Assembly: GCF_000317835.1 (NCBI RefSeq)
Contig: NC_019793.1
Span: 1,984,001-2,048,000 of the forward strand
DNA: 64,000 nucleotides
DNA from: Deinococcus peraridilitoris DSM 19664
Lineage (GTDB): Bacteria; Deinococcota; Deinococci; Deinococcales; Deinococcaceae
Direction of reading: 5' to 3'
Made by a program: the position numbers and the translations under genes. The notes below the pieces were generated by a model, which was not told the origin of the DNA, did not search any database, and saw only the letters and a list, made by a program, of their open reading frames with translations. The first letter of the stretch is position 1; each line of letters starts with the position of its first letter. Shown piece after piece: positions 11,809 to 24,140 of the stretch.

Positions 11809-12588
11809 TCAAACGTCTTTGAAGCGGGCAGACCGCTTTTCCTTGAAGGCCGCGAGGCCCTCGCGGTGTTCAGGATCCTCGCCCGCCCGTTGCTGCGCCT
11901 GGGCTTCGTTTTCCAGCGCCTCATCGAGGGTGGAGCTGAGCGCCTGGTTGAGGGCGCGTTTGGTGAGTCCCAGCGCCCGCACCGGGCGCGCAGCGAGCTG
12001 CTCGGCGTAAGCGCGCACGTCCTCGGCGAAGGTCTCGGCGGGAAAGACCCGCTCACACAGTCCCAGGCGCAGGCCTTCCTCGGCGTTTACCCGCTCGGCC
12101 AGCGCCATCAGCTCGAAAGCCTTGTGGTAGCCCACCAGTCGCGGCAGCATCCAGGTGCTGCCCGAATCGGGTACGAGGGCGATGTTGGAGAACACCTCGA
12201 TAAAGGTGACGGCGCTCGACCATAACCGGATGTCGCCGGCCAGCGCCAGGCTGGCGCCCGCGCCGGCAGCCACGCCGTTCACGGCAGTGATGACCGGTTT
12301 TTCCAGCGCGCGCATGGTGCTGATGAGGGGGTTGTAGGTATGGCGCAAATGCTCGGCGAACCCCATCTCGCGCGCGCCGACTTCACCAAGGTCCTGGCCG
12401 GCACAGAAGCCGCGTCCTGCGCCGGTGATCACCACCACACGCACGGCGCTGTCGTCTGCGGCTTCCCGCAGGGCGCCCGTCAGGCCCAGCAGCAGGGCGT
12501 CGTTGGCAGCGTTCAGTTTGTCGGGGCGGTTGAGGGTCAGGGTCAGGACGCCATGTTCCAGCGCCTTCAGCACGACTTGGTCGCTCAT
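11809..12588 (-). CDS. Enoyl-CoA hydratase/isomerase, PaaG-like
   Basis: A 259-residue crotonase-fold protein that hydrates or isomerises acyl-CoA intermediates in the cytosol. It has LNRPDKLNAAND, the first oxyanion-hole segment GRGFCAGQDLGEVG and the second AVNGVAAGAGASLALAGD. The FCAGQDL wording and IALVPDSGSTWMLPRLVG resemble PaaG, the ring-1,2-epoxyphenylacetyl-CoA isomerase, more than FadB. No other paa genes are in the window, so the substrate is uncertain. A dyad at 12621-12634 lies in its promoter region. Confidence 0.85.
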   Translation of the reverse strand: MSDQVVLKALEHGVLTLTLNRPDKLNAANDALLLGLTGALREAADDSAVRVVVITGAGRGFCAGQDLGEVGAREMGFAEHLRHTYNPLISTMRALEKPVITAVNGVAAGAGASLALAGDIRLWSSAVTFIEVFSNIALVPDSGSTWMLPRLVGYHKAFELMALAERVNAEEGLRLGLCERVFPAETFAEDVRAYAEQLAARPVRALGLTKRALNQALSSTLDEALENEAQAQQRAGEDPEHREGLAAFKEKRSARFKDV

Positions 12589-12620
12589 GGCCTCACCATA
12601 CCGGACAGGCGACTGGACAA

Positions 12621-12634
12621 ACGAAACGTTCGTG
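12621..12634. promoter_or_regulatory. Candidate operator upstream of the enoyl-CoA hydratase
   Basis: ACGAAACGTTCGT holds 5-bp inverted arms (ACGAA/TTCGT) about 33 bp before the hydratase start. The 13-mer CGAAACGTTCGTG at 12622-12634 recurs exactly at 43885-43897 upstream of the sugar importer, suggesting one regulator for both. Confidence 0.4.
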
Positions 12635-12659
12635 GGCTGCCCCTGGGTGGAGGGGCCAG

Positions 12660-12704
12660 GAACAGCAGGGCGGCCGGGGAGTCTCCCCGGCCGCCCTGCT
12701 GTTC
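12660..12704 (-). terminator. Hairpin terminator after the DrRRA-like gene
   Basis: Perfect 21-bp arms at 12660-12680 and 12684-12704 enclose a 3-nt loop, six bases after the regulator's stop on the minus strand. No U-tract follows. The arm ends contain GAACAGCAGG, also used by the hairpin at 46336-46381. Confidence 0.75.
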
Positions 12705-12709
12705 TCCGC

Positions 12710-13378
<669 letters not shown>

Positions 13379-13441
13379 GCAGAACGTCCTCCAATGAGTG
13401 GCCGTGAGGTCTTCCGCATCTTAATGAACCGGTGCGGCAGC

Positions 13442-13447
13442 ATTATA
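13442..13447 (-). promoter_or_regulatory. -10 element (TATAAT) of the DrRRA-like gene
   Basis: A consensus TATAAT on the minus strand lies 64 bp before the ATG, with a weak TTAAGA -35 about 18 bp further upstream. With the GGAGG site this indicates a leadered transcript, unlike many neighbours. Confidence 0.55.
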
Positions 13448-13500
13448 AGCGTTTTTCGCTGATCGTCTTAATGTAGCGGGGGCGCAAAAATCGGTGTTCT

Positions 13501-13516
13501 GCACAAAAATTTGTGC
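13501..13516 (-). terminator. A+T-rich palindrome after the SARP-type regulator
   Basis: GCACAAA and TTTGTGC flank AA three bases after the minus-strand stop at 13520. It may be a weak terminator or an operator for the downstream DrRRA-like gene. Confidence 0.4.
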
Positions 13517-13519
13517 CGT

Positions 13520-14554
<1,035 letters not shown>

Positions 14555-14703
14555 GAGGGCATTGTATCAGGCTTACGGTGCTGGTCCTGCGCTCTTCCTT
14601 TAGGAACTTTCACGTCCAGGCGCGACTTTTTTGAGTTTCCACCTCGGCCGCCCCGGAACCCGCCCTCTGCGTGGCCGTTTCTTTCCTTTGCTGCCCACTT
14701 TTT

Positions 14704-14724
14704 GGTACAATTGCCAATTGTGCC
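14704..14724 (+). promoter_or_regulatory. Promoter -10 and inverted repeat upstream of rpsF
   Basis: TACAAT at 14707-14712 is a good -10 about 60 bp before rpsF. It lies inside an inverted repeat, GGTACAATTG/CAATTGTGCC with one mismatch, so a protein bound there would occlude the promoter. Confidence 0.5.
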
Positions 14725-14770
14725 ACGTGAGCCCTCAGGGCCGCGCACTGGCCGGAAAGCGAGGTGAATG

Positions 14771-15079
14771 ATGCAAACATACGACCTGAACCTGATCCTC
14801 AACCCCAGCCTGTCCGGGGAGCAAGTCTCGACCGAGAAGGACTACATCGAGAACGCCCTGAAAGCGGCGGGCAGCGAACTGGTCAATCTGGAGGAGCCCG
14901 GCAACCGCCGCCTTGCCTACCCGATTGCCAAGGAGCGCGAAGGATACTTTCTGTTCTACACCATCAAGACGAGCGGTAACCCTGAAAAGGAAATCGCCAG
15001 CCTGCTGCGCCTGCGTGACAACGTGCGCCGCGTGCTGGTTGTCCGCGACCGTCCCGAGTGGAAGACCAAAAAGGCCTGA
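14771..15079 (+). CDS. rpsF: 30S ribosomal protein S6
   Basis: S6 binds 16S rRNA together with S18 on the 30S platform. The 102-residue protein begins MQTYDLNLILNPSL and has the expected GNRRLAYPIAKEREGYFLFY core. A second ATG directly precedes this one at 14768; 14771 is preferred because it places the GAGG site six bases away. It heads the conserved rpsF-ssb-rpsR-rplI operon. Confidence 0.96.
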   Translation: MQTYDLNLILNPSLSGEQVSTEKDYIENALKAAGSELVNLEEPGNRRLAYPIAKEREGYFLFYTIKTSGNPEKEIASLLRLRDNVRRVLVVRDRPEWKTKKA

Positions 15080-15225
15080 AGCCTGCGCAGCGCTTGACCG
15101 AAAGGCCAGCGCCCGTTTATGCTGAGAGCGAAGTGCAAGCGCACGAAGCGCACTTCATTGCTTGGGCCCCGCCTATCACGTACGCAGACACCGCAAGCAG
15201 ACCTATCACTCAGGAGGACACAGAC

Positions 15226-16092
<867 letters not shown>

Positions 16093-16143
16093 CCCTGACG
16101 CCTGACGGCGTGGGGGACAGTCGGACACAAGGAGCAAGGAATC

Positions 16144-16407
16144 ATGGCGACTGAACGCAAACCGCGTGCCAAGGGCCCCAAGCGCCCTCGCAAACCCAAA
16201 GTAGACCCCTTCTCGATTGGTGAACTCGAAATCACCGATTACAAGGATGTCAAGATGCTGCGCCGTTTTGTCAGCGACTCGGGCAAAATTCTGCCCCGTC
16301 GCCGCACCGGCCTGAGTGCCAAAAACCAGCGCCGCCTGGCGGGCACCATCAAGATCGCCCGTCAGATGGGCATGCTGCCCTACACGGACAAGCTGGTGCG
16401 CAAATGA
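16144..16407 (+). CDS. rpsR: 30S ribosomal protein S18
   Basis: An 87-residue S18 with the basic N-terminal tail (RKPRAKGPKRPRKPK) and the conserved core ITDYKDVKMLRRFVSDSGKI and KNQRRLAGTIKIAR. It pairs with S6 on the small subunit. GGAGCAAGG precedes the ATG. Its stop overlaps the rplI start by 4 bp (ATGA). Confidence 0.96.
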   Translation: MATERKPRAKGPKRPRKPKVDPFSIGELEITDYKDVKMLRRFVSDSGKILPRRRTGLSAKNQRRLAGTIKIARQMGMLPYTDKLVRK

Positions 16408-16847
16408 ACGTCATCCTGCTTGAGCCCGTGGCCAAGCTTGGCAAGACCGGGGAAGTCGTGAGCGTCAAGCCGGGATACGCGCGTAACTTCCTGGTGCCGC
16501 GAGGTTTGGCGCTGCCCGCCACGGCGAGCAACATGAAGACCCTCGAAGCCCGCGTGAAGGCCCGCGAGAAGCAGCTCGCCAAGGACAAGGCCAGCGCGCA
16601 GGCCCTGGCCGAGAAGCTGCAGGATCAGGCCATCGACCTGAGCGTTCGTGCCGGTGAAGGCAAGATCTACGGCGCCGTCACCGCGTCCGACGTGGCCGAA
16701 GCGCTTGCCGCCAAAGGCTTTGAAGTCGACCGCCGCAAGCTCGAAATGCCCAAGGCGATCAAGGAACTCGGCGAGTACACGGTGAGCTACAAGGCCCATC
16801 CGGAAGTCAGCGTTCCCCTCAAAATCGTCATTCACGCCCAGCAGTAA
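16404..16847 (+). CDS. rplI: 50S ribosomal protein L9
   Basis: A 147-residue L9 with the N-terminal rRNA-binding domain (VAKLGKTGEVVSVKPGYARN), a long connecting helix rich in Glu, Lys and Ala (about 45-75), and the C-terminal domain (GKIYGAVTASDVAEAL). It is the last gene of the operon, and its ATG overlaps the rpsR stop. A terminator follows. Confidence 0.96.
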   Translation: MNVILLEPVAKLGKTGEVVSVKPGYARNFLVPRGLALPATASNMKTLEARVKAREKQLAKDKASAQALAEKLQDQAIDLSVRAGEGKIYGAVTASDVAEALAAKGFEVDRRKLEMPKAIKELGEYTVSYKAHPEVSVPLKIVIHAQQ

Positions 16848-16866
16848 AGCGCGAGCGTGATTTCCC

Positions 16867-16890
16867 AGGAGTGGCCTTTGGGCCACTCCT
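16867..16890 (+). terminator. Intrinsic terminator of the rpsF-rplI operon
   Basis: AGGAGTGGCC at 16867-16876 pairs with GGCCACTCCT at 16881-16890 around a TTTG loop. A short TTTG follows. Confidence 0.8.
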
Positions 16891-17014
16891 TTGTCATGAC
16901 ATCCGCACCGTCCTTCACCGTCCTTTTCTCAGAAGTCGGTCGCTCAAGAAGACCTGCAGGCACATTGTCGGCTACCTTCCCTGACCGCGCGTTGACCTCG
17001 CTACACTGGTGCCC

Positions 17015-17764
17015 ATGAAGATCGCCGTTCTTGCCGACCTGCACGCCAACCTGAATGCCACGTTGGCCGTGCACGAGGACATCAAGCGGCGCTCCATTTC
17101 CGAACTTTGGGTGCTGGGCGATCTGGTCGGTAAAGGACCACGCCCACGCGAAACGGTGGACTGGGTCGCGGCCTATGCCACGCGGGTGGTGCAGGGCAAC
17201 TGGGATGCCCGGGTGGCGGGCGCTTCGCACCGCCCTCAGGACCTGTGGCCGCGCGCGCGGCTCACGCCCGGGCAACTGTCGTACCTGGGCGCCTTGCCTT
17301 TCGGCTTCGAGGAGCGGCACTGCGGCCTCAACTGGCGCTTCGTGCACGCCTCCAGCAAAGGCGTCTTTCACCGTCTGTATCCGCATGCCAGCCTGCAGGA
17401 GCAGCTGGAATCCTTTGAACCCAATCCGGAAGTGGGGCTGCCCCACCGTGCGGACGCCCTGGTGTACGCTGACATTCACGAAGCCATGCTGCTCGACGTC
17501 GAGGGTCGACCGCTGATCAATTGTGGCAGCGTCGGCAACCCGCTCGACTCGACCCTCGCGAGTTACCTGGTGCTGGACTTCGACAACTGCGGCTACAGCA
17601 TTTCCTTTGTCCGCCTGGCGTACGACCGTGACGGCGAAATTGCGGTTGCCGAAGCCTCGGGAATGCCCTTTACCCGCGAGTACGTGCTTGAACTCCTGAC
17701 GGGCGCCTATCAGAAACGCCGTTCGCGCGGAGCGCCGGTCGAGGAGGTGGCGCGTCACGGTTGA
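17015..17764 (+). CDS. Calcineurin-like metallophosphoesterase
   Basis: A 249-residue dinuclear-metal phosphoesterase of the YfcE/MJ0936 type, likely hydrolysing phosphodiesters or small phosphomonoesters; the substrate is unknown. Metal-binding motifs are visible in order: LADLHANL, ELWVLGDLVGKGP, VQGNWDA and NCGSVGNP. The start is ATG 17015: TACACT (17002-17007) ends seven bases upstream and no ribosome-binding site is present, so the mRNA is probably leaderless. Confidence 0.87.
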   Translation: MKIAVLADLHANLNATLAVHEDIKRRSISELWVLGDLVGKGPRPRETVDWVAAYATRVVQGNWDARVAGASHRPQDLWPRARLTPGQLSYLGALPFGFEERHCGLNWRFVHASSKGVFHRLYPHASLQEQLESFEPNPEVGLPHRADALVYADIHEAMLLDVEGRPLINCGSVGNPLDSTLASYLVLDFDNCGYSISFVRLAYDRDGEIAVAEASGMPFTREYVLELLTGAYQKRRSRGAPVEEVARHG

Positions 17765-17879
17765 CTGACCGTCTTGCCTCTCCCTTCGGGGCCGCCGGGA
17801 TGGGACATTCAGAAAACATTGAAGTTTCCTGAAACAGACAAGCGGCTGCTTTTATGAGAAGGGAGGGTAGACTGACCGC

Positions 17880-19871
<1,992 letters not shown>

Positions 19872-19879
19872 TGATCGTG

Positions 19880-19918
19880 AGGCAGCCTCAGCCCAAGTTG
19901 GGCTGAGGCTGCCTTTTT
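19880..19918 (+). terminator. Terminator of tkt
   Basis: Perfect 17-bp arms at 19880-19896 and 19898-19914 around a single G, followed by a TTTTT run. It lies eight bases after the tkt stop. Confidence 0.9.
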
Positions 19919-19958
19919 GCCCTTTGCGCTTCCCGGCGCCTCCTCTATGCTTGAGGGA

Positions 19959-20603
19959 ATGCAAGCAGAAGAAACACCCGCCCAGATTCCTGCCGAAAAA
20001 CGCGGATTGCTCATCGTGGTTTCCGGCGCGTCGGGCGTCGGAAAAAACACACTCTGCGCCCGGCTGATGCAGCGCATTCCCATGCACTTCTCGGTGTCGT
20101 GGACCACCCGCGAGAAGCGTCCCAGCGAGGTGGACGGTCAGGATTACCATTTCCGCACCCGCGATGAATTCCTGGCCGAACTCGAGCAGGGACAGGGGTT
20201 TCTGGAACACGCCGAGTTTGTCGGCAACATGTACGGCACCCCACGTGCCCCGCTGGAACGGGCGCTGGACAGTGGTGAGCACGTGCTGCTCGACATCGAG
20301 ATCGAGGGAGCCATGCAGGTGGCTGAGCTTGCGCCCGAAGCGGTGCTGATCTTCATCATGCCGCCCAGCCTGACCGAGCTGCGTTCACGCCTGCTGGGAC
20401 GGGCCACCGAAAGCCCTGACAAGATCGAGAAACGCCTGCAGCGCGCCCGGCGTGACATCAGATTGGCGCAGCGCTTTCACTACATCGTCATGAACGACAA
20501 CATCGATGTGGCAGTCTCCGATCTGGAGGCCATCGTGCGAACCGAACTGCTCCGCGCGCACCGTGTCAGCGAACGGGAACTCGCGCACATCGTCGACTCC
20601 TGA
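19959..20603 (+). CDS. gmk: Guanylate kinase
   Basis: Phosphorylates GMP to GDP with ATP. The 214-residue product has the P-loop [11 protein letters not shown] at about 22-32, [21 protein letters not shown] for GMP binding, and [13 protein letters not shown]. The P-loop has Asn where Ser or Thr is usual (GKNTL), a mild variation. TATGCT (19946-19951) ends seven bases before ATG 19959, fitting a leaderless start. The macrodomain gene begins one base after its stop. Confidence 0.95.
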   Translation: MQAEETPAQIPAEKRGLLIVVSGASGVGKNTLCARLMQRIPMHFSVSWTTREKRPSEVDGQDYHFRTRDEFLAELEQGQGFLEHAEFVGNMYGTPRAPLERALDSGEHVLLDIEIEGAMQVAELAPEAVLIFIMPPSLTELRSRLLGRATESPDKIEKRLQRARRDIRLAQRFHYIVMNDNIDVAVSDLEAIVRTELLRAHRVSERELAHIVDS

Positions 20604-20604
20604 C

Positions 20605-21126
20605 ATGCCCCTCTCGCTTCTGCAGGGGGACATCACACAGCAGCGGGCCGACGCGCTGGTCACCGCCGCCAATTCCCGCCTTGCGGGAGGCGGTGGGGTG
20701 GACGGCGCCATTCACCGCGCCGCCGGACCGGGGCTGCTGCGCTATCTCCGCGACATCGGGCACTGTCCGAGCGGCTCGGCCGTCATTTCGCCTGCTTTCG
20801 GTCTGGCGCGCCAGGGTGTCCGCTTCGTGATCCACGCGGTCGGCCCTGTCTGGCACGGCGGGCAGCAGGGCGAGGCGGAACTGCTCGCGGCGACCTACCG
20901 CGCCAGCCTGGAGCTAGCCGCGCAGCACGGCTGTCAGAGCGTGGCTTTTCCGGCCATCTCGACCGGCATCTACAGGTACCCGCTGGAGCAGGCCGCCCAG
21001 GTGAGCGTGCGCGCGCTTCTCGACGGGCTGCGCGTGTACGCTCTGGACGTGCGGCTGGTCCTGCACGGCGAAGAGGCGCTGCATGCCTTCGAGCGCGCTC
21101 GGGTACACCTGCAGACCCGCACTTGA
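20605..21126 (+). CDS. Macrodomain protein (O-acetyl-ADP-ribose deacetylase-like)
   Basis: A 173-residue single macrodomain that binds ADP-ribose and probably hydrolyses O-acetyl-ADP-ribose or ADP-ribosylated targets. Visible motifs are [34 protein letters not shown] and [14 protein letters not shown], the last two forming the phosphate-binding loops. It starts one base after the gmk stop (TGAcATG), so the two are translationally coupled. Confidence 0.93.
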   Translation: MPLSLLQGDITQQRADALVTAANSRLAGGGGVDGAIHRAAGPGLLRYLRDIGHCPSGSAVISPAFGLARQGVRFVIHAVGPVWHGGQQGEAELLAATYRASLELAAQHGCQSVAFPAISTGIYRYPLEQAAQVSVRALLDGLRVYALDVRLVLHGEEALHAFERARVHLQTRT

Positions 21127-21138
21127 GCCGACCGACCT

Positions 21139-21702
21139 TCAGTCAAAGCCGCGTTCCAGGAATTTCTGGACCGAGCGGCTGGTATGCCCGAGCAGGGTGG
21201 CGATGTCCTCAAGGGGCCAGCTTTCGTCGAGCAGGTTCTGCGCGCACGACCAGCGCAAATCGGCCACCGTGAATTCGGTCCCGAGCTCCGCGCGCCTTTC
21301 CCGGCTGACTTTGCGGACCACGTGATTGACCTGCTCCGGCGTGATGGGACGATTTTCTCCAGGGTGCTGGCTCAGCAGCGGATCTTGCGGGCGGCGCGGT
21401 GCGTTTCGGTCGTAGCGCGCATAACTGTGCACGGCCTTGGCCAGGTCCGGGTCAAGTGGCACCGAGGTCGCCTGACCCGCCGAACGGGGCCAGGCGTGCG
21501 GTTCGGCGTTGCTCGCGATGAGGGTGAGCGTCTGGCGCTCGAAGTCAAAGTCACCGTACAGCAGCCAGCTGACCTGCCGTGGCCTGAGCCCTTGCAAACC
21601 GAGCAGGCCGATGACCAGCTCATCGCGTCTCGGTCCGCAGGCTTCCATGACGGCGATGATCTGGCTTCGCGTAAGTCGTGTGCGGCCCGATGGATGGGTC
21701 AT
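21139..21702 (-). CDS. Tyrosine-recombinase-like protein lacking catalytic residues
   Basis: A 187-residue protein covering only the catalytic domain of the XerC/phage-integrase fold. The first arginine is present (LQGLRPRQVSWL), and the HxLR box reads ADLRWS, retaining Arg but not His. LLGHTSRSVQKFLERGFD keeps the following His but has no tyrosine where the nucleophile belongs. The N-terminal core-binding domain is absent. It is therefore unlikely to recombine DNA and may be a domesticated DNA-binding protein. AGGAGG lies five bases before ATG 21702. Confidence 0.75.
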   Translation of the reverse strand: MTHPSGRTRLTRSQIIAVMEACGPRRDELVIGLLGLQGLRPRQVSWLLYGDFDFERQTLTLIASNAEPHAWPRSAGQATSVPLDPDLAKAVHSYARYDRNAPRRPQDPLLSQHPGENRPITPEQVNHVVRKVSRERRAELGTEFTVADLRWSCAQNLLDESWPLEDIATLLGHTSRSVQKFLERGFD

Positions 21703-21866
21703 GGATCCTCCTGGGGCGAAATGCCTGTCCTGCCCTGGCCTTCGCTTCAAGGAGCATAACGCGCGGTCAGGCTGACGTGCGGGGCGACACGGCCTAAAAG
21801 CATCGGCAAGCTCGTCGGAGTTGGCGCCACCCTGAAATTGTCCGTCGCAGGTCGGCTGGATCGCCG

Positions 21867-22652
21867 TCACGAATTCGAATAGCGGGCACCTGCAAAGTAC
21901 AAGCCGTGAGGGGCGACGTTGCGTCCGGCCAGCTTCCGGTCACGGCGCGCCAGAATCTCAGGGACATCGTCTGGCACCAGCTTTCCCTCGCCGACCAGCA
22001 GCAGGGTTCCCACGAGCGCGCGGACCATATGGCGCAGAAAGCTTTCGCCCCGCACGTGCACCTCGAGAAGTGATCCGTGCTCTACCAGCACAAGCTCATG
22101 GATTTCGCGCACGCTCTGACGCTCGTCTCGCGTCGCGAGGGCGGCGAAGTCGTGGCGACCGACAAAGTGCGTGCCCGCCATCCGCATGGCCGCCACATCC
22201 AGGGCGCGCGCGACATGCAGCGCCCGCCCTTCCTCCAGGGGAGCGCGGTGTGGTGCGCGCAGCAGCCGATACACGTAGGCGCGCTGCCGGCAGGAGAAGC
22301 GCGCGTGAAAACCTGGTGCCGCGCTGGCACCCAGGACCACCAAATCCCGCGGCAACAGGGCATTGAGTGCCCAGGGCAGGCGCTCTATGCTGGTGCGCAG
22401 CGTGCCATCCACTACGTCGACATGGGTGGGCATGCACAGCGCGTGTACGCCCGCGTCAGTCCGTCCGGCCGCGACGGGCCGCCGCGCGTCGCCCAGGTGG
22501 CTCAGGGCGGCATGCAGGGTATCCTGAACGCTGCGCCCACGGGCCTGGCTCTGCCAGCCGACGAAGTCCCGCCCGTCCCACTGCACGTCGAGCCGCACGC
22601 GGCCGTAGCCTGGCGGCGGGGCATAGAAAGAATCCGCAAGAGTGTCCTGCAC
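21867..22652 (-). CDS. truA: tRNA pseudouridine(38-40) synthase TruA
   Basis: Converts uridines 38-40 of tRNA anticodon stems to pseudouridine. The protein has the N-terminal [19 protein letters not shown], the catalytic Asp in [10 protein letters not shown] (Asp66 from this start), and [23 protein letters not shown] 22652 is chosen: TAAGCT ends seven bases upstream, and the family normally starts shortly before RVRLDVQ. An in-frame ATG at 22700 would add 16 unusual residues. Confidence 0.93.
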   Translation of the reverse strand: MQDTLADSFYAPPPGYGRVRLDVQWDGRDFVGWQSQARGRSVQDTLHAALSHLGDARRPVAAGRTDAGVHALCMPTHVDVVDGTLRTSIERLPWALNALLPRDLVVLGASAAPGFHARFSCRQRAYVYRLLRAPHRAPLEEGRALHVARALDVAAMRMAGTHFVGRHDFAALATRDERQSVREIHELVLVEHGSLLEVHVRGESFLRHMVRALVGTLLLVGEGKLVPDDVPEILARRDRKLAGRNVAPHGLYFAGARYSNS

Positions 22653-22741
22653 GCGCTGTAGCTTAAAGCACACCGGGACGTGTTGTGGCTTGCGCCTCAT
22701 TTTTCACCCAATTGCCCGCCTGCCGGATTAATCTGTTCTTT

Positions 22742-23287
22742 ATGCAGAATGCCTTGCGCGCTCAGTTGTTACGTCAGCTGCGCCTCCACCGTCCCATTGA
22801 CCCCATCGAAGCTCAGGCCCTGGGAGACGTTCTCGACTTCACCGAAACCCACCCCAGTCCTTTTGACCGCCAGGCTTTTGCACCTGGTCACATCACTGCC
22901 TCAGTGCTGCTGCTCAGCCCGGACGGCACACAGCTTGGCCTGATCCAGCACCAGAAGCTCGGTCGGCTGCTCCAGCCCGGGGGTCACGTCGAAAGCAGTG
23001 ACGACAGTGTGCTGGCGGCCGCCCTGCGCGAACTGACCGAGGAAACCGGTGTGCAAAGCGGTGAAGTGGAAGTTCTGAGCGAAGCGCCCATCGATATGGA
23101 CGTTCACACCATTCCCGCCGGACCGGACGAGGGTGCCCACTGCCATTTCGATCTGCGCTACGGTGTGCGCCTGCGCTCGCTGCGCCCACTGCCCCAGGTG
23201 ACCTGGCTGCCGCTCGCCGATCTTCCCGACGCCAATTTGCGTCGTGCAGCCCGCAAGCTGGCTCGACTGCTGCCCGCAGCGGTCTGA
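22742..23287 (+). CDS. NUDIX hydrolase
   Basis: A 181-residue hydrolase of nucleoside diphosphates linked to another moiety. The NUDIX box covers residues 81-103: GHVESSD followed by LRELTEETGV; Asp replaces the usual first Glu, while the metal-binding REL-EE core is intact. A TAATCT hexamer (22729-22734) ends seven bases before the ATG with no ribosome-binding site, indicating a leaderless start. It is divergent from truA. The substrate cannot be inferred. Confidence 0.9.
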   Translation: MQNALRAQLLRQLRLHRPIDPIEAQALGDVLDFTETHPSPFDRQAFAPGHITASVLLLSPDGTQLGLIQHQKLGRLLQPGGHVESSDDSVLAAALRELTEETGVQSGEVEVLSEAPIDMDVHTIPAGPDEGAHCHFDLRYGVRLRSLRPLPQVTWLPLADLPDANLRRAARKLARLLPAAV

Positions 23288-23294
23288 AGCGATT

Positions 23295-24056
23295 TCAGCG
23301 GGCCGTCCAGCCCAAATCGAGGTCCAGCACGGCACCGGTCATACCCCAGGCGGCAGGCGAGGCGACGTAGCTGGCGAGTGCCGCGACGTCTTGTGGCAAG
23401 AGCAGCTGCTTGATGGCGGCTCCTTCCAGCATGACCTTGCTGATCACTTCTTCCGGGCTGAGGCCACGGGTGCGGGCCTGGTCGGCAATCTGGTTTTCGA
23501 CCAGTGGGGTGCGCACGTACCCTGGGCAGATGGCGTTCACCGTCAGGCCGCTTTCACCGCCTTCCAGCGCGGCAGTGCGCGTCAGGCCGATGACCCCGTG
23601 TTTGGCGCTGATGTAGGCGCTTTTGAACGGACTGGCGACGTGCCCGTGAATGCTGGCGATGTTGATGATGCGTCCCTGACCGCTGCGGGTCAGGTGCTTC
23701 CAGGCGTACTTGCTGAGCAGAAACGGGGCGGTGAGCATCACGGCGAGCATGCGGTCCCAGGTGTCCTCGGGAAAGTCGGCAATCGGGTCGATGTGCTGAA
23801 AACCGGCGTTGTTGACCAGCACGTCCAGACGCCCGAACTGCTCCACTACCGTCTCGATGGCCTGGCGGCAGTCCTCGCGGCGCGACAGGTCGGCGGCCAC
23901 GAACGTCAGGCCGTCTTCCTGCGCGACCCGTCGCGCTTCCTCACGTTCCAGATCCAGCACGGCCACCTGCAGCCCATCCTGGGAAAGCCGTTGCGCGATG
24001 GCGCGTCCGATGCCGCTTGTGCCGCCCGTGACCAGGGCGAGGCGCTGATCTGTCAT
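23295..24056 (-). CDS. bdhA: 3-hydroxybutyrate dehydrogenase (SDR family)
   Basis: NAD-dependent short-chain dehydrogenase that oxidises 3-hydroxybutyrate to acetoacetate. The 253-residue protein has the cofactor motif [24 protein letters not shown], catalytic Ser/Tyr/Lys in [22 protein letters not shown], and the Bdh-typical [14 protein letters not shown]. It complements scoAB at 36-37 kb, which would activate the acetoacetate. TAGACT ends six bases before the ATG, another leaderless promoter. Confidence 0.9.
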   Translation of the reverse strand: MTDQRLALVTGGTSGIGRAIAQRLSQDGLQVAVLDLEREEARRVAQEDGLTFVAADLSRREDCRQAIETVVEQFGRLDVLVNNAGFQHIDPIADFPEDTWDRMLAVMLTAPFLLSKYAWKHLTRSGQGRIINIASIHGHVASPFKSAYISAKHGVIGLTRTAALEGGESGLTVNAICPGYVRTPLVENQIADQARTRGLSPEEVISKVMLEGAAIKQLLLPQDVAALASYVASPAAWGMTGAVLDLDLGWTAR

Positions 24057-24140
24057 GCGCGCAGTCTAAAAGCGTGGTGTTACGCCAGAGTTGCACCACC
24101 CCGTACCGTTTGGCCGGAAGTGCACCGTGTCGTCCACGGC

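Noticed and set aside
21702..21870. Longer N-terminus of the recombinase-like protein
   Set aside because: The added residues are Arg/Pro-rich with no family match, and AGGAGG directly precedes ATG 21702.
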